From NCBI GenBank assembly GCA_900767465.1, contig CAAGAW010000041.1, positions 1 to 38,054 of the forward strand: a stretch of 38,054 nt of DNA. The letters run 5' to 3'. Below are positions 1-8,071 of this stretch, in pieces (position 1 is the first letter of the stretch; every line of letters begins with the position of its first letter). A program made the translations under genes and the position numbers. The notes under the pieces were generated by a model. It searched no databases, was not told the DNA's origin, and saw only the letters and a list, made by a program, of their open reading frames with translations. This stretch comes from Clostridia bacterium (GTDB lineage: Bacteria > Bacillota > Clostridia > Christensenellales > Pumilibacteraceae).

Positions 1-215
1 GCTAAAAACAGTCACCTGAGGACTGTTTTTACGGCACTTCGTGCCGCCGCGTCGCGCCAGTGCGATTGCCACGTCGCGCGTTGCGCTCCTCGCAATGACA
101 AGGCGGTACGGGTGTACGCTTGGGGTTAAAACGGATAAACATTATAAAACGCTGCGCACGCCATTATAGTTTGTCATTCCGAGGGAGTGAAACGACCGTG
201 GGAATCTCGCGGAAG
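1..215. repeat. Composite palindromic repeat cluster
   Basis: No gene is seen from 1 to 417. Bases 1-58 are an inverted copy (one mismatch) of 19268-19325 and contain a terminator-like hairpin (AAAAACAGTC / GACTGTTTTT) followed by GGCACTTCGTGCC. Bases 64-107 carry the module that reads GATTGCCACG...CGCAATGACA. Bases 172-215 carry the related module GTCATTCCGAGGGAGTG...GGGAATC. The same modules recur near 4.1, 19.1 and 37.7-38.0 kb. The short reading frames here are translations of repeats, not genes. Confidence 0.75.
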
Positions 216-282
216 CGGAAACGGACGCCGCGACGACCGACGGCGATTATTATAATTTACCCGACGAGCATCTCACCCGACG

Positions 283-312
283 AAAAATCGGTTCTTCGTA
301 AAGAAAAACCGA
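283..312 (-). terminator. Rho-independent terminator of the ABC exporter operon
   Basis: Read on the minus strand, the arms TCGGTTTTTC and GAAGAACCGA pair around a short loop and are followed by TTTTT. It lies about 100 bases past the permease stop, where the operon would end. Confidence 0.65.
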
Positions 313-417
313 CTTAAAAATCAAAACCCGTATTCCGTTTGCCGCTACCCTGTCTGCTTTTTATAGCTGCGTGCGATTTCGCGATATATTCGCCTGTCCG
401 CACGCGTATTCGCCGCG

Positions 418-1311
418 TTACGCGCGCTTTTTAAGCACGTTGATAAGCACGTACGCGCCCACGAGCGCGACGACCGCACCGAGAATGACCGCATACATTG
501 CGCCGATCGGGACGGAACTACCGAAAAAGTATATGTTGCAGTCCACGCTGTCCTTTATTCCCTCCACGACCCCCGATGGGAAGCCGATCGAACTCATCTC
601 GCGATAAACTCCGCCGAGACAATGGTTACGGATAAGCGACGTACCGTAAGTTCCGGGCAAAAACATCATAACGTTCCCGAGCGCGCCGCCGAACTGACTT
701 ATGGGCATATATGCGCCGCAGATAAAGCCGTAGCCCGCGCTTACGATCGTGCCGACCGCGGACGCCTGACCGTTGGACGTTAAAAACGCGTTGACGACGG
801 ATGCGAGCGCGGTTCCGAACATCGTGAGAATAACTACGTCGAGAATTATAAGCGCGACGTCGCCGAAAGAAAGATACCAGCCGTTGATCGCGAGGTAAAC
901 GAAGCACGCGGCGGTGGCGACGAGGCTGACGATAACCGTCGTAGCGAGCGTTCCTACGTAATACGCGCCTGCAATCGTCGAACGCCGCACGGGCGTGACG
1001 AGCATGTCTTTACGCGCGCCGTTTACTCTGTCCTGCACCGACAAAAGGTTGGCGCAGAACGAAACGGTTACGCAGCTTACGGCAAGCAGCGAACTCATAA
1101 GTTGCCCGCCGACGGTCGCCGAAATGAGTTTTTCGTCTATCGCTAATCCGTCCGGAAGCGCGGAAACGAAACTGTCGCGGTAGATCCTTGCAAGGAAAGT
1201 CGCGTAAAGAACGAGCAGAATTATGGGAGTGATGAGCGACGTAAAGAACATTCCCTTGTCCTTGAAAAACATTTTTACGTTGCGTCTGACGAGTGCCGAA
1301 AAAGTACGCAT
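418..1311 (-). CDS. ABC-2 type transporter permease
   Basis: This is the membrane subunit of a two-gene exporter. The ATPase gene ends 2 bases upstream, so the two are co-transcribed and probably translationally coupled. The 297-residue product begins with a basic cytoplasmic helix (MRTFSALVRRNVKMFFKDKG), followed by about six hydrophobic segments, with a large extracytoplasmic loop after the first, as in DrrB/NodJ-like ABC-2 permeases. A longer frame starting at TTG (1317) exists. ATG at 1311 is preferred because a GGAGG site sits about nine bases before it. The substrate cannot be read from sequence; drugs, antimicrobial peptides or lipids are typical for this family. Confidence 0.88.
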   Translation of the reverse strand: MRTFSALVRRNVKMFFKDKGMFFTSLITPIILLVLYATFLARIYRDSFVSALPDGLAIDEKLISATVGGQLMSSLLAVSCVTVSFCANLLSVQDRVNGARKDMLVTPVRRSTIAGAYYVGTLATTVIVSLVATAACFVYLAINGWYLSFGDVALIILDVVILTMFGTALASVVNAFLTSNGQASAVGTIVSAGYGFICGAYMPISQFGGALGNVMMFLPGTYGTSLIRNHCLGGVYREMSSIGFPSGVVEGIKDSVDCNIYFFGSSVPIGAMYAVILGAVVALVGAYVLINVLKKRA

Positions 1312-1313
1312 TT

Positions 1314-2228
1314 TCAATTCCCTCCCGTAAGTTTTTTGCCCGTAACGGCAAGGAACACGTCGTCCATCTTGCCTTTCGTGATCTCGAAATCGGAGAACAG
1401 TTCGGGGTGAGCGACGATAAGATCGCGCGCCTCGGCGGTGTTTTTAACCGCGATACGCACGGCGTCGCGGATGTTTTCGACGGGGAGCCCGAGTCGTCCG
1501 ACCGCCTCATTGTCTGGGTTGTAGACCGTGATAAAGTCGCCCGTATACGCGTTTTTGAGTTCGAGCGGCGTTCCCTTTGCAACGATTTTGCCCGCGTCGA
1601 GTATAACCACGTAGTCGGCGTCCGCAGCCTCTTCCATATAATGCGTGGTGAGAAAAACGGTCATTCCGTCGCGGCGGCGACATTCGCCTATAACCTCCCA
1701 GAGCGTTTTGCGCGTTTGCGGATCGAGTCCGGTGGTCGGCTCGTCGAGAATGAGGATCTTCGGGCGGTGGATAAGCGCGCGGGCTACGTCTATGCGCCGT
1801 CTCTGCCCGCCGCTGAGTTTGCCGAGCGTGCGGTTTACGATATTGCCGAAATCGAGAAGTCCGGCGAGTTCGTCGATCCTTGCCGCGGCGGCTTTACCGG
1901 TGATTCCGTACAGCGCGGCACGGGAAACGAGGTTGTCGCGGACGGTGAGCGCGCCGTCAAGTACCGAATTCTGAAAAACCACGCCGATATCGCGTGTGAT
2001 CGCGGCTACTCCGTCGTCGACGTCGTTGCCGTTTACGATGACCTTGCCTCCGTCTTTACTCAGCGTTCCGCACATTATCGAAATAGTCGTCGATTTCCCC
2101 GCGCCGTTCACGCCCAAAAACGCGAAAAGTTCGCCGCGCGCGACGTGAAAAGACAGGTCGTCCACCGCTTTTACTTCGCCGAACGACTTGGTAAGATGGG
2201 ATATTTCTATCACGTTTTCGCTTGTCAC
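1314..2228 (-). CDS. ABC transporter ATP-binding protein (exporter)
   Basis: This is the ATPase that powers the adjacent ABC-2 permease. It shows Walker A (GVNGAGKST), the signature LSGGQRRR, Walker B (ILILDEPTTGLDP) and the switch histidine (FLTTHYMEEA). A C-terminal extension of about 85 residues resembles the DUF4162-type tail of DrrA-like exporter ATPases. The length of 304 residues is normal for that group. Translation starts at a GTG preceded by AAGGAGAAGGAATC. A near-consensus promoter lies 33 bases upstream, so this is the first gene of a two-gene operon. Function as a drug or peptide exporter is inferred from family; no neighbouring regulator suggests a substrate. Confidence 0.93.
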   Translation of the reverse strand: MTSENVIEISHLTKSFGEVKAVDDLSFHVARGELFAFLGVNGAGKSTTISIMCGTLSKDGGKVIVNGNDVDDGVAAITRDIGVVFQNSVLDGALTVRDNLVSRAALYGITGKAAAARIDELAGLLDFGNIVNRTLGKLSGGQRRRIDVARALIHRPKILILDEPTTGLDPQTRKTLWEVIGECRRRDGMTVFLTTHYMEEAADADYVVILDAGKIVAKGTPLELKNAYTGDFITVYNPDNEAVGRLGLPVENIRDAVRIAVKNTAEARDLIVAHPELFSDFEITKGKMDDVFLAVTGKKLTGGN

Positions 2229-2260
2229 GATTCCTTCTCCTTGTTACGATTTACGCAAAC

Positions 2261-2290
2261 ATTATACACCTATTCCCCCGACAATGTCAA
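2261..2290 (-). promoter_or_regulatory. Sigma-A promoter of the ABC exporter operon
   Basis: On the minus strand TTGACA and TATAAT are separated by 18 bases, pointing into the ATPase gene that begins at 2228. Confidence 0.85.
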
Positions 2291-2384
2291 CGCCGCGCCG
2301 CCGTCGGAACGTAAAAATTTCGTAAAATCCGACGCAAACGGCAATATTTCGGAGACCTCCCCGTCTTACGCCTCGCCGAAACGA

Positions 2385-2413
2385 TTGACTTTTCCCCGCC
2401 GCAGTGGTATAAT
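2385..2413 (+). promoter_or_regulatory. Sigma-A promoter of tRNA-Gly
   Basis: TTGACT - 17 bases - TATAAT, ending 78 bases before the tRNA. It is the only strong plus-strand promoter seen here. Confidence 0.85.
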
Positions 2414-2491
2414 ATCTGTCGTAATCGCAGTGCAGGCGACTCCGGCAAAATCCGTAACCGTCCGCGCCGAACGCAAACATAAACCGAATAT

Positions 2492-2565
2492 GCAGGTGTA
2501 GTTCATCGGTAGAATAAAAGCTTCCCAAGCTTTGGAGGTGGGTTCGACTCCCATCACCTGCTCCA
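2492..2565 (+). tRNA. tRNA-Gly (anticodon CCC)
   Basis: The acceptor arms GCAGGTG (2492-2498) and CACCTGC (2555-2561) pair perfectly, followed by discriminator T and an encoded CCA. The anticodon stem AAAGC/GCTTT encloses the loop TTCCCAA, giving anticodon CCC. The T-arm GGTGGGTTCGACTCCCATC is canonical. It is a single-gene transcription unit with its own promoter upstream and terminator immediately downstream. Confidence 0.96.
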
Positions 2566-2597
2566 AAATACCACCCCGAACGCGGGGTGGTATTTTT
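2566..2597 (+). terminator. Terminator of tRNA-Gly
   Basis: AAATACCACCCCG and CGGGGTGGTATTT pair perfectly around AACG and run into TTTTT. A second identical hairpin lies at 2772-2803 inside the duplicated segment. Confidence 0.9.
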
Positions 2598-2754
2598 AAG
2601 CGGGTGTACGGAACGAGCCCCGTCCGTCAAAATACGAATATACTACGGCAAAATCAAATCTGTAAAAATAAATAGCAAAACTGCAAGCACACCGCAGGCG
2701 GCGGTTCGCGGTGGCAAAGCCACCAAGGGAGCAATCGTAGATTGCGACTGCCCT

Positions 2755-2847
2755 TCCCATCACCTGCTCCAAAATACCACCCCGAACGCGGGGTGGTATT
2801 TTTAAGCGGGTGTAACGGAACGATCCCCGTCCGTCAAAGTACGAATA
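2755..2847 (+). repeat. Duplicated tRNA-Gly 3' end plus terminator
   Basis: This segment repeats 2549-2640 almost exactly; the differences seen are one inserted base and two substitutions. It holds the last 17 bases of the tRNA (the 3' side of the T-arm, the 3' acceptor strand and CCA), the whole terminator hairpin, and about 45 bases beyond. The other parts of the tRNA are missing, so this is not a functional tRNA. The 114 bases between the copies contain two small hairpins (GGTGGC/GCCACC and GCAATC/GATTGC) and no gene. It may be a relic attachment-site duplication or a tandem duplication. Confidence 0.85.
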
Positions 2848-2901
2848 CAAATTGTAAATGCTTAGTCACGTACTCGGCGCGTAAACACCGTGCCGCGACT
2901 A

Positions 2902-3810
2902 CTATATGCACAACAACGCGATACCCGCCAAGCCCGCGATTAAACCTATTATCTGATTTTTCGAAAGTTTTTCCTTGAATATAACGAAAGAGAAGACGAC
3001 CGACGCTATCAGCGGAACTCCGTTTACGATCGGGAAAAACACCGCGCTTTCGATTTTGCCCGACAAATACAGATTGATTATATTCATTATCGCCGTCATC
3101 AGTCCCATCAGACACAGCGCGATTATTATCGGCAAAAATCCGCCTTTGCTTTCCGCGTCCGCGCCGCTCTTTTTTTCTTTATTCCTGTAAATGAAGTAAA
3201 TCACAAACGACAAAACCGTCGAAAACGCAAAAGCAATCATCAAAAAGCCCATAAGTTCGTCTTTTGCGCTCGTGCTTTGATGCCACTTTTGGAGAAGTCC
3301 CACCGACGCGGATAACAGCATCGACGCAACCGACAACACAAACCACTTTACGTTGGGTTTGCCGCCGGATTGATTTTTGTAATTGACGGACATTGCCATA
3401 CTCGCGAACATAAACGCGATTCCGATATATTTCCACACCGACGGCGCGGGGTCGCTGAATATCAGGTACCCCGATATTGCCGTAATAACGGTCGAAAAAT
3501 TCGCTATTACGGTAGTGTACGACCACGGTCCGATATTTATCGCCTTAGAATTCACTATACCCTGCGCCATCGTCGCGATCCCGAACAATAACCCCAGAAC
3601 TATCGTCAACGCCGAAAGCGCAAAACTAAACTTTTCGACTGCGCATATAATCAGACAGACGAAAGCGCAAACCACTGCGTTTTTCAGATAATAGCCGCTC
3701 TCCGCTTTGATGTATTTGCGTATATAATACGTGGAATACAACCCGTAAACGACCGAATCTATTAAAGTAATAACCAGCAGTAATATAGGTGAAAAACCGG
3801 ACAAAAACAT
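2902..3810 (-). CDS. DMT (EamA-like) superfamily permease
   Basis: This is an integral membrane protein of about ten hydrophobic segments arranged as two similar halves of five, the layout of drug/metabolite transporters. The last segments (NGVPLIASVVFSFVIFKEKL then GLIAGLAGIALLCI) match the usual EamA ending, in which a short E-K loop precedes the final helix. The half-to-half linker, near residues 215-230, is charged. ATG at 3810 is chosen over an upstream TTG because GGAG lies six bases before it. It is a single-gene unit with a good promoter at 3912-3940. The substrate is unknown. Confidence 0.8.
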   Translation of the reverse strand: MFLSGFSPILLLVITLIDSVVYGLYSTYYIRKYIKAESGYYLKNAVVCAFVCLIICAVEKFSFALSALTIVLGLLFGIATMAQGIVNSKAINIGPWSYTTVIANFSTVITAISGYLIFSDPAPSVWKYIGIAFMFASMAMSVNYKNQSGGKPNVKWFVLSVASMLLSASVGLLQKWHQSTSAKDELMGFLMIAFAFSTVLSFVIYFIYRNKEKKSGADAESKGGFLPIIIALCLMGLMTAIMNIINLYLSGKIESAVFFPIVNGVPLIASVVFSFVIFKEKLSKNQIIGLIAGLAGIALLCI

Positions 3811-3911
3811 ACCTGACTCCGTGCGCAAAATCTTTTATAAATCGGCAAGATTCAGCCGTCGGCCGGGGATTAACGCATGCGCTTGCGTTCCCGAAGTAAA
3901 ACCGCCCGATA

Positions 3912-3940
3912 ATTATAGCACACTCGTCCGACGTACGCAA
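3912..3940 (-). promoter_or_regulatory. Sigma-A promoter of the DMT permease
   Basis: TTGCGT - 17 bases - TATAAT on the minus strand, about 100 bases before the start codon. Confidence 0.75.
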
Positions 3941-4047
3941 TGTCATAAATACCTCTTTTAATGGAAAATAATACGCATTCGGACGCAAAATCGTTTATTT
4001 AACCTCACCGTCTCCCGAAACGGCAACGCGTTCGTTTGATTTTATAA

Positions 4048-4212
4048 CGTCATTCCGACCGGAGTGAGGACGGCAGTCCGAACGCAGCGGAGACCCCCCG
4101 CGACAGGAACGCAGATAATCGTACGCGTATAATATGATAATCCGGTCGCCGAGGCAACCGTTTCCCTTTCCGGGAAATTGCCGCGTCGCCGTCGCTCCTC
4201 GCAATGACAGAC
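4048..4212. repeat. Composite REP-like repeat
   Basis: The gene-free stretch 3811-4267 holds the permease promoter and this repeat. One module begins CATTCCGACCGGAGTGAGG and ends GCAGCGGAGA. The second runs from CCCTTTCCGGGAAATTGCC to CTCCTCGCAATGACA. Both match modules at 1-215, 19.1 kb and 37.7-38.0 kb. Beyond it (4213-4267) only a short GCCGT/ACGGC hairpin is visible. Confidence 0.7.
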
Positions 4213-4267
4213 CAAACGAACGTACGAGAAACGCCGCCGCAATTCGGCATAGCCGTCGGTAACGGCA

Positions 4268-5452
4268 TCAATCGAAATACTTACTTAACGTAAAGCGCGC
4301 AAGGCGGATACGAATGCGGTCGATCGTATACGACATCGCGAGTTCGCCGTCCGCAAAATACTGCACGAACGGATAAAAACAACTTCCGCGCATATCGGCT
4401 TGGAGTACCGCGCGACTTTTTGAAACGTCGTCGGTGTCTATCCGGATTATACCGATATGCTCTCTGTCCTTCGGCGCATGGAAAAGGAAAAGTTCGCCGC
4501 CGTACTCGATAAAATCCGAGCGCGACTGACAATCTCCGATAAGAACCGGTTTATCCCACGTCTTTGACCCGAAATTATACGCCGTCAAGAACCCGTACTG
4601 TGTTTCGTCGTGCTGACGAACGAAGTAAAAACACTTGTCCTCGGTAGCGTAAGTCGCGTTTTCCCACTTGGACTCGTTGGGGAAATCGGGCTGAGCGACG
4701 TACTCCCACGTAACGAGGTCGCGGCTTTTGATAATGCAGTTGAAATCGCCGCTGTATGCGCCGGAATAATAATACGTACAACCGTTTTCGATACGCGACG
4801 ACAGTTTTTGCATGATTCCGACGTCGTTGAACATACGCTTGAATCCGATCCCGTTAGCTGTGAGCGCGCTCTGAATCCCGCTTATTCCGAAATCGTTTAC
4901 GACGTCGCCGACCCTGAATCTGTTTACGCGAACTTCGCTCATCGTGCCGTCCGCGACCGAGTACGTGCGATAAAAGCGGTAATAGTTCCCGTCCGCGCGC
5001 GCCGTCCACATTATGTAAATCGTACCGGGGTCTTTCTGCATCATAATCGTGTCGTAAACGCGGTCGATAATCTTGCCGCCGCACTCGTCGCCTACCGTCT
5101 GAATATCGAAAAACGTCTTGTTATTAACGTCGTCGAGCGGACAGAACACGAACCGCGCCGTCTGATTTTCGGGATCCTCCGCCGACTCTTTCGTGTTGGC
5201 GTAATACGTCACGTACAGCGTACCGCCGACAACGAGAAAAGTCGAAACGTGAACCATTTTATCCCCGTCTTTCTCGAAATCGGCAACGAACCTTTCGGCT
5301 ATTTCGTCGGCAAACGCCTTACCCTTCGCCGCGCATTCGGGCGAATCGCAAACCTCTATAACCGCCGCCGGATTCTCGATTTTCTCGCGCAAAATCGCGA
5401 TCGGCTCTTTCCCCGATACGAAATCATCCGAATAAATATTCTTTCCCTGCAT
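4268..5452 (-). CDS. Beta-propeller (sialidase/GH43-like) protein of unknown substrate
   Basis: The 394-residue product has no signal peptide, so it should be cytoplasmic. It shows repeated beta-strand blocks of the type seen in five-bladed glycosidase propellers, e.g. TLYVTYYANTKES, GTIYIMWTARADGN, CTYYYSGAYSGDFNCIIKSR followed by DLVTWEYV, and GELFLFHAPKDREH. The SRDLVTWE stretch resembles the Asp-box-like blade element of sialidases and GH43 enzymes. I cannot assign catalytic residues with certainty. It is divergent from an AraC regulator with a cupin sensor, an arrangement typical of local sugar-responsive control. The start has AAGGAGAGAGGAAA before ATG and a promoter at 5503-5531. An alternative is a non-enzymatic carbohydrate-binding propeller. 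Confidence 0.65.
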   Translation of the reverse strand: MQGKNIYSDDFVSGKEPIAILREKIENPAAVIEVCDSPECAAKGKAFADEIAERFVADFEKDGDKMVHVSTFLVVGGTLYVTYYANTKESAEDPENQTARFVFCPLDDVNNKTFFDIQTVGDECGGKIIDRVYDTIMMQKDPGTIYIMWTARADGNYYRFYRTYSVADGTMSEVRVNRFRVGDVVNDFGISGIQSALTANGIGFKRMFNDVGIMQKLSSRIENGCTYYYSGAYSGDFNCIIKSRDLVTWEYVAQPDFPNESKWENATYATEDKCFYFVRQHDETQYGFLTAYNFGSKTWDKPVLIGDCQSRSDFIEYGGELFLFHAPKDREHIGIIRIDTDDVSKSRAVLQADMRGSCFYPFVQYFADGELAMSYTIDRIRIRLARFTLSKYFD

Positions 5453-5502
5453 TTTCCTCTCTCCTTGCGTTCGTTATTTCGGCGGGCTTTCCCGCTAATT
5501 CG

Positions 5503-5531
5503 ATTATACCTCGCCGCGGAAAATACGGCAA
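5503..5531 (-). promoter_or_regulatory. Promoter of the propeller gene
   Basis: TTGCCG - 17 bases - TATAAT on the minus strand, 50 bases before the start. It is divergent from the AraC promoter about 100 bases away, so a shared operator between them is plausible. Confidence 0.75.
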
Positions 5532-5625
5532 TACACGATCTTGGGATAAAATAGCATTATCTTGCATTTTTAAGGTCGATATCGCCGAGGTTAAGCCGTA
5601 AAATATATTTTTCTTGACGCAAGGC

Positions 5626-5654
5626 TTGACGGCGGCGCGAATAAATGCTACAAT
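5626..5654 (+). promoter_or_regulatory. Promoter of the AraC-type regulator
   Basis: TTGACG - 17 bases - TACAAT on the plus strand, 21 bases before the start codon. Confidence 0.72.
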
Positions 5655-5675
5655 CGGATCGGGAGATCAAACGTT

Positions 5676-6494
5676 ATGAAAACAGTCCGACACGAAGAAT
5701 ACGTCCGCTTCGAGGACGACCTGCCGTTTTATTTTCAACCGAATATTGTCCGCACACCCAAACTTTGTTCGACTTCGCAAAACTGGCACGAAAATATCGA
5801 ACTGCAACTTTGCCTATGCGGACGCGGCGAAGTATTGCTGGATGGCGAAAAATATCCTTTTGAAGAGGGCGACGTTATAGTCGTTCCGCCGAACGTAATC
5901 CACTACACGACTACCGATTCGTCGCTCGGATACGCCTGTCTTATCGCGGACAACGACTTTTGCGAAGCCGTCGGTTTCGACGTGCGAAACGTTAATTTCG
6001 CGCCGCGGATAACCGGCAACTCAACCTTGAACGCGCTTTTCGCCGAACTCGGCAACGTTTTTACCGGAAGCGACGAACTGCGCAAACCTCGGCTCAACCT
6101 TATTTTCATCAAAATTTTTCTCGAACTGTACGGCTGCCGCACGGCGGCGAGACCCGCCAAAAAGACTCCCGGGCGGTTTGAAGAAGTAAAAAACGCCGTC
6201 GTTTTTATCCGCGAAAACTACGCCTCGAAACTCACGCTCGACGACGTAGCCAAAGCCGTGCTTACCGACAAATTCACGCTGGCAAAGGAATTCAGAAAAA
6301 TAACCGGTCAGACGGTGATCACCTATCTGAACGGTTATCGGTGCCGGCAAGCCGCCGCGCTTATTTCGGACGGAGCGAGCGTTGCCGGGGCCGCATACGA
6401 ATGCGGGTTCGAGAGCGCGTCCTACTTTACCCGCCTTTACAAAACCGTAACGGGGTCGCTCCCCTCGTCGCTTAAAAAATCAGAATCCGAGTAA
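5676..6494 (+). CDS. AraC family transcriptional regulator with cupin sensor domain
   Basis: The 272-residue protein has an N-terminal cupin half (WHENIELQLCLCGRGEVLLD then the glycine-rich PFEEGDVIVVPPNVIH), typical of sugar-sensing AraC regulators. Two helix-turn-helix motifs lie at the C-terminus, around residues 170-265. The first includes LTLDDVAKAVLTDKFTLAKEF. The second ends in the signature ECGFESASYFTRLYKTVTGSLPSS. It starts at ATG with GGGAG eleven bases upstream and ends just before a terminator. Its position, divergent from the propeller gene, suggests that gene is its target. The ligand is unknown. Confidence 0.93.
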   Translation: MKTVRHEEYVRFEDDLPFYFQPNIVRTPKLCSTSQNWHENIELQLCLCGRGEVLLDGEKYPFEEGDVIVVPPNVIHYTTTDSSLGYACLIADNDFCEAVGFDVRNVNFAPRITGNSTLNALFAELGNVFTGSDELRKPRLNLIFIKIFLELYGCRTAARPAKKTPGRFEEVKNAVVFIRENYASKLTLDDVAKAVLTDKFTLAKEFRKITGQTVITYLNGYRCRQAAALISDGASVAGAAYECGFESASYFTRLYKTVTGSLPSSLKKSESE

Positions 6495-6497
6495 ACC

Positions 6498-6536
6498 AAA
6501 ACGGAAGCCCGCTTATAAACGAGCCTCCGTTTTTTT
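6498..6536 (+). terminator. Terminator of the AraC regulator
   Basis: AAAACGGAAGC and GCCTCCGTTTT pair around a loop and are followed by a T-run, four bases after the stop codon. Confidence 0.8.
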
Positions 6537-6567
6537 CGTTGATTTTTTCGCGTCTGTTATTTAATCG

Positions 6568-6840
6568 TCAGTCTAACGCAAGCACTGCGCCGTAGAACTC
6601 GGCAACCACACAGTTATCTCCGGTGCTGAACGTGTTATTCGCCTTGATCGATTCGGCAAGAACGGTCGCGGCTGCGTTTAACGTGCCGCCTACATTCTCC
6701 GTCGGAGCAAGCACACCGTCTCCCCAGATCTTGAAAGCGGCTTTGTTGGTACCGTTGTCCAGACCGTAGTTAATGAATTTATTTCCCTTGATGTTGAAGT
6801 CGCTCGTTGCGCCGGCGGTTCTGCTCGTTCTGCGGTAAAT
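6568..6840 (-). pseudogene. C-terminal fragment of an unrecognised protein
   Basis: The minus strand is open for about 90 codons ending in TGA at 6568-6570, with coding-like sequence such as FNIKGNKFINYGLDNGT and VVAEFYGAVLALD. No ATG, GTG or TTG begins it. Upstream the frame runs straight through the terminator of the neighbouring gene (6859-6885). It therefore looks like the tail of a lost gene left after a deletion. The Asn/Gly/Thr-rich composition would fit a secreted or surface beta-rich protein, but I do not recognise a family. The rest of 6537-6567 shows nothing. Confidence 0.5.
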
Positions 6841-6858
6841 CAGCCCGCGTGCCGATAC

Positions 6859-6885
6859 GAAAAAGCCTTCCCTTTTCGGGAAGGC
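6859..6885 (-). terminator. Terminator of the nitrilase-like gene
   Basis: Minus strand: GCCTTCCC and GGGAAGGC pair around a short loop and are followed by a T-run, 25 bases after the stop codon at 6911. Confidence 0.85.
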
Positions 6886-6910
6886 GAACGCCGACGGAAT
6901 CGATCGGCGG

Positions 6911-7468
6911 CTAACTTAACGTGTTGCGGTAAAGTTGTGCGCCGGCAAAGAAAGTTTCGGACGGCGACACGTAAAGCACCGGGAGCGACAGTTTTGCCGA
7001 CAGGTACTTTACGCGGGCGGAACTGCCGGAGGACGGCTCCGGTTCGACTGCGACGGCAAAGTCGCAAGCGGAAGCGATTTTTTTCATAATGAACCCGACG
7101 CGGGCGTCCCCGCCGAGAAGCACGGCAAACTTTACCGATCCGACGCGATAGATTTTTACCGTTTTTGCGGCGACGTACGGCGACGAAACCGAACAACCGT
7201 CCGCGACGTCCGCAAGCGCGCCGCGGTGAGCGATTACCGCCGAAAGCCGCCTTTCGCCGAAAACAAGAACTTCCGTGCCGAACACGAGCGTAAGATCGGA
7301 TTTTTCGGACAGAGCGCATATTTCGCCGAGCATATTCTTTTCGCCGCGCGCTTCGGCAACGAGGTCGATCGGACGGGAAAAATCGCAAACCACGGCAATA
7401 TCGCCCGAAAGTTCTTCTCCCGCTCCGCCGGCCGTTACTCTCAAACCGTTTATAACGAAATCTCTCAT
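6911..7468 (-). CDS. Degenerate nitrilase-like protein (tentative)
   Basis: A longer frame begins at 7576, but that N-terminus would read through the tRNA-fMet terminator (7551-7591). MRDFVINGLRV at 7468 is therefore the likely start, giving 185 residues. The pattern of strands suggests a carbon-nitrogen hydrolase fold: SGDIAVVCDF near the N-terminus, the block LTLVFGTEVLVFGERRLSAV, then YVAAKTVKIYRVGSVKFAVL where nitrilases have K and C motifs. The catalytic Glu and Cys are not evident: the position after VKFAVLLGG is Asp, not Cys. If the assignment holds it is a pseudoenzyme. Otherwise it is an uncharacterised protein. It has its own terminator; no convincing promoter was found. Confidence 0.5.
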   Translation of the reverse strand: MRDFVINGLRVTAGGAGEELSGDIAVVCDFSRPIDLVAEARGEKNMLGEICALSEKSDLTLVFGTEVLVFGERRLSAVIAHRGALADVADGCSVSSPYVAAKTVKIYRVGSVKFAVLLGGDARVGFIMKKIASACDFAVAVEPEPSSGSSARVKYLSAKLSLPVLYVSPSETFFAGAQLYRNTLS

Positions 7469-7550
7469 ACCTTCATAGTATGAACGCGCGCTCGCCCGCG
7501 TGCCGACCGGAAGACCCGACCGAGTATAAAAATAAAGACGGCAAAGCATA

Positions 7551-7591
7551 AAAACAAAGTACGCTCGATATTTCATCGAGCGTACTTTGTT
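7551..7591 (-). terminator. Terminator of tRNA-fMet
   Basis: On the minus strand a perfect 15-16 bp stem (ACAAAGTACGCTCGAT / ATCGAGCGTACTTTGT) with loop GAAAT is followed by TTTTT. It lies about 30 bases after the tRNA. Confidence 0.93.
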
Positions 7592-7620
7592 ACGGGCGCG
7601 AAGGGCTTTGCCCTTTGCTA

Positions 7621-7697
<77 letters not shown>

Positions 7698-7740
7698 TCA
7701 AGGAATTAACGTATTTAGTTTGTTTTCGATCGCTTCGCGA

Positions 7741-7809
7741 TTCCGGGTTATACTCGCTTTCGCTCGTGCTTCGTAAGAGCCCACGAACTACCGACTGCTC
7801 TATCCCGCG
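7741..7809 (-). pseudogene. tRNA-fMet pseudogene with 25-base insertion in the anticodon loop
   Basis: On the minus strand the 5' half (CGCGGGATAGAGCAGTCGGT then GGGCTC) copies the intact tRNA with few changes, as do the preceding 21 bases. After GGGCTC about 25 extra bases interrupt the anticodon loop, then TATAACCCGGA resumes the 3' side of the anticodon stem. The T-arm and acceptor 3' strand are lost. It lies between the promoter at 7903-7931 and the intact tRNA, so it should be transcribed first. Confidence 0.75.
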
Positions 7810-7902
7810 TCATGGAATTAACGTATTTAGAAGGAATCGCCCCTACTAATTATACGCGTCCGACGTGCGCGTTATAACCGCCCCTTTTGATAAGGGACTT
7901 AC

Positions 7903-7931
7903 ATAATAGCATATTTTTAAGATATTGTCAA
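7903..7931 (-). promoter_or_regulatory. Strong sigma-A promoter of the tRNA-fMet unit
   Basis: TTGACA - 17 bases - TATTAT on the minus strand. It precedes the pseudo-tRNA by about 95 bases and the intact tRNA by about 205. The rest of the gene-free stretch 7810-8071 shows only a short GCCCC...GGGGC-like hairpin context and a weak second TATAAT near 7847-7852. Confidence 0.88.
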
Positions 7932-8071
7932 GAGTTTTTCGGCAAAATTTCGATTTTTTGCAAACGGGGTGTAAAATCTGCGATCGAAAACGTCGTTTTT
8001 TAACCTGAAATCGACCGTGTCCGCCGTAAGTTGCCTCACCCGGTCGGAAAAACGAACATATAATATACGGT

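Noticed and set aside
1293..2501. 402-codon plus-strand frame
   Set aside because: It lies opposite the well-supported ABC ATPase; its product is Arg-rich with no recognisable pattern. Other long opposite-strand frames (e.g. 22765-24870, 34039-35505, 16680-18023) fail for the same reason.
2755..2771. Second tRNA-Gly gene
   Set aside because: Only the last 17 bases of the tRNA are present; D-arm, anticodon arm and 5' acceptor strand are missing.
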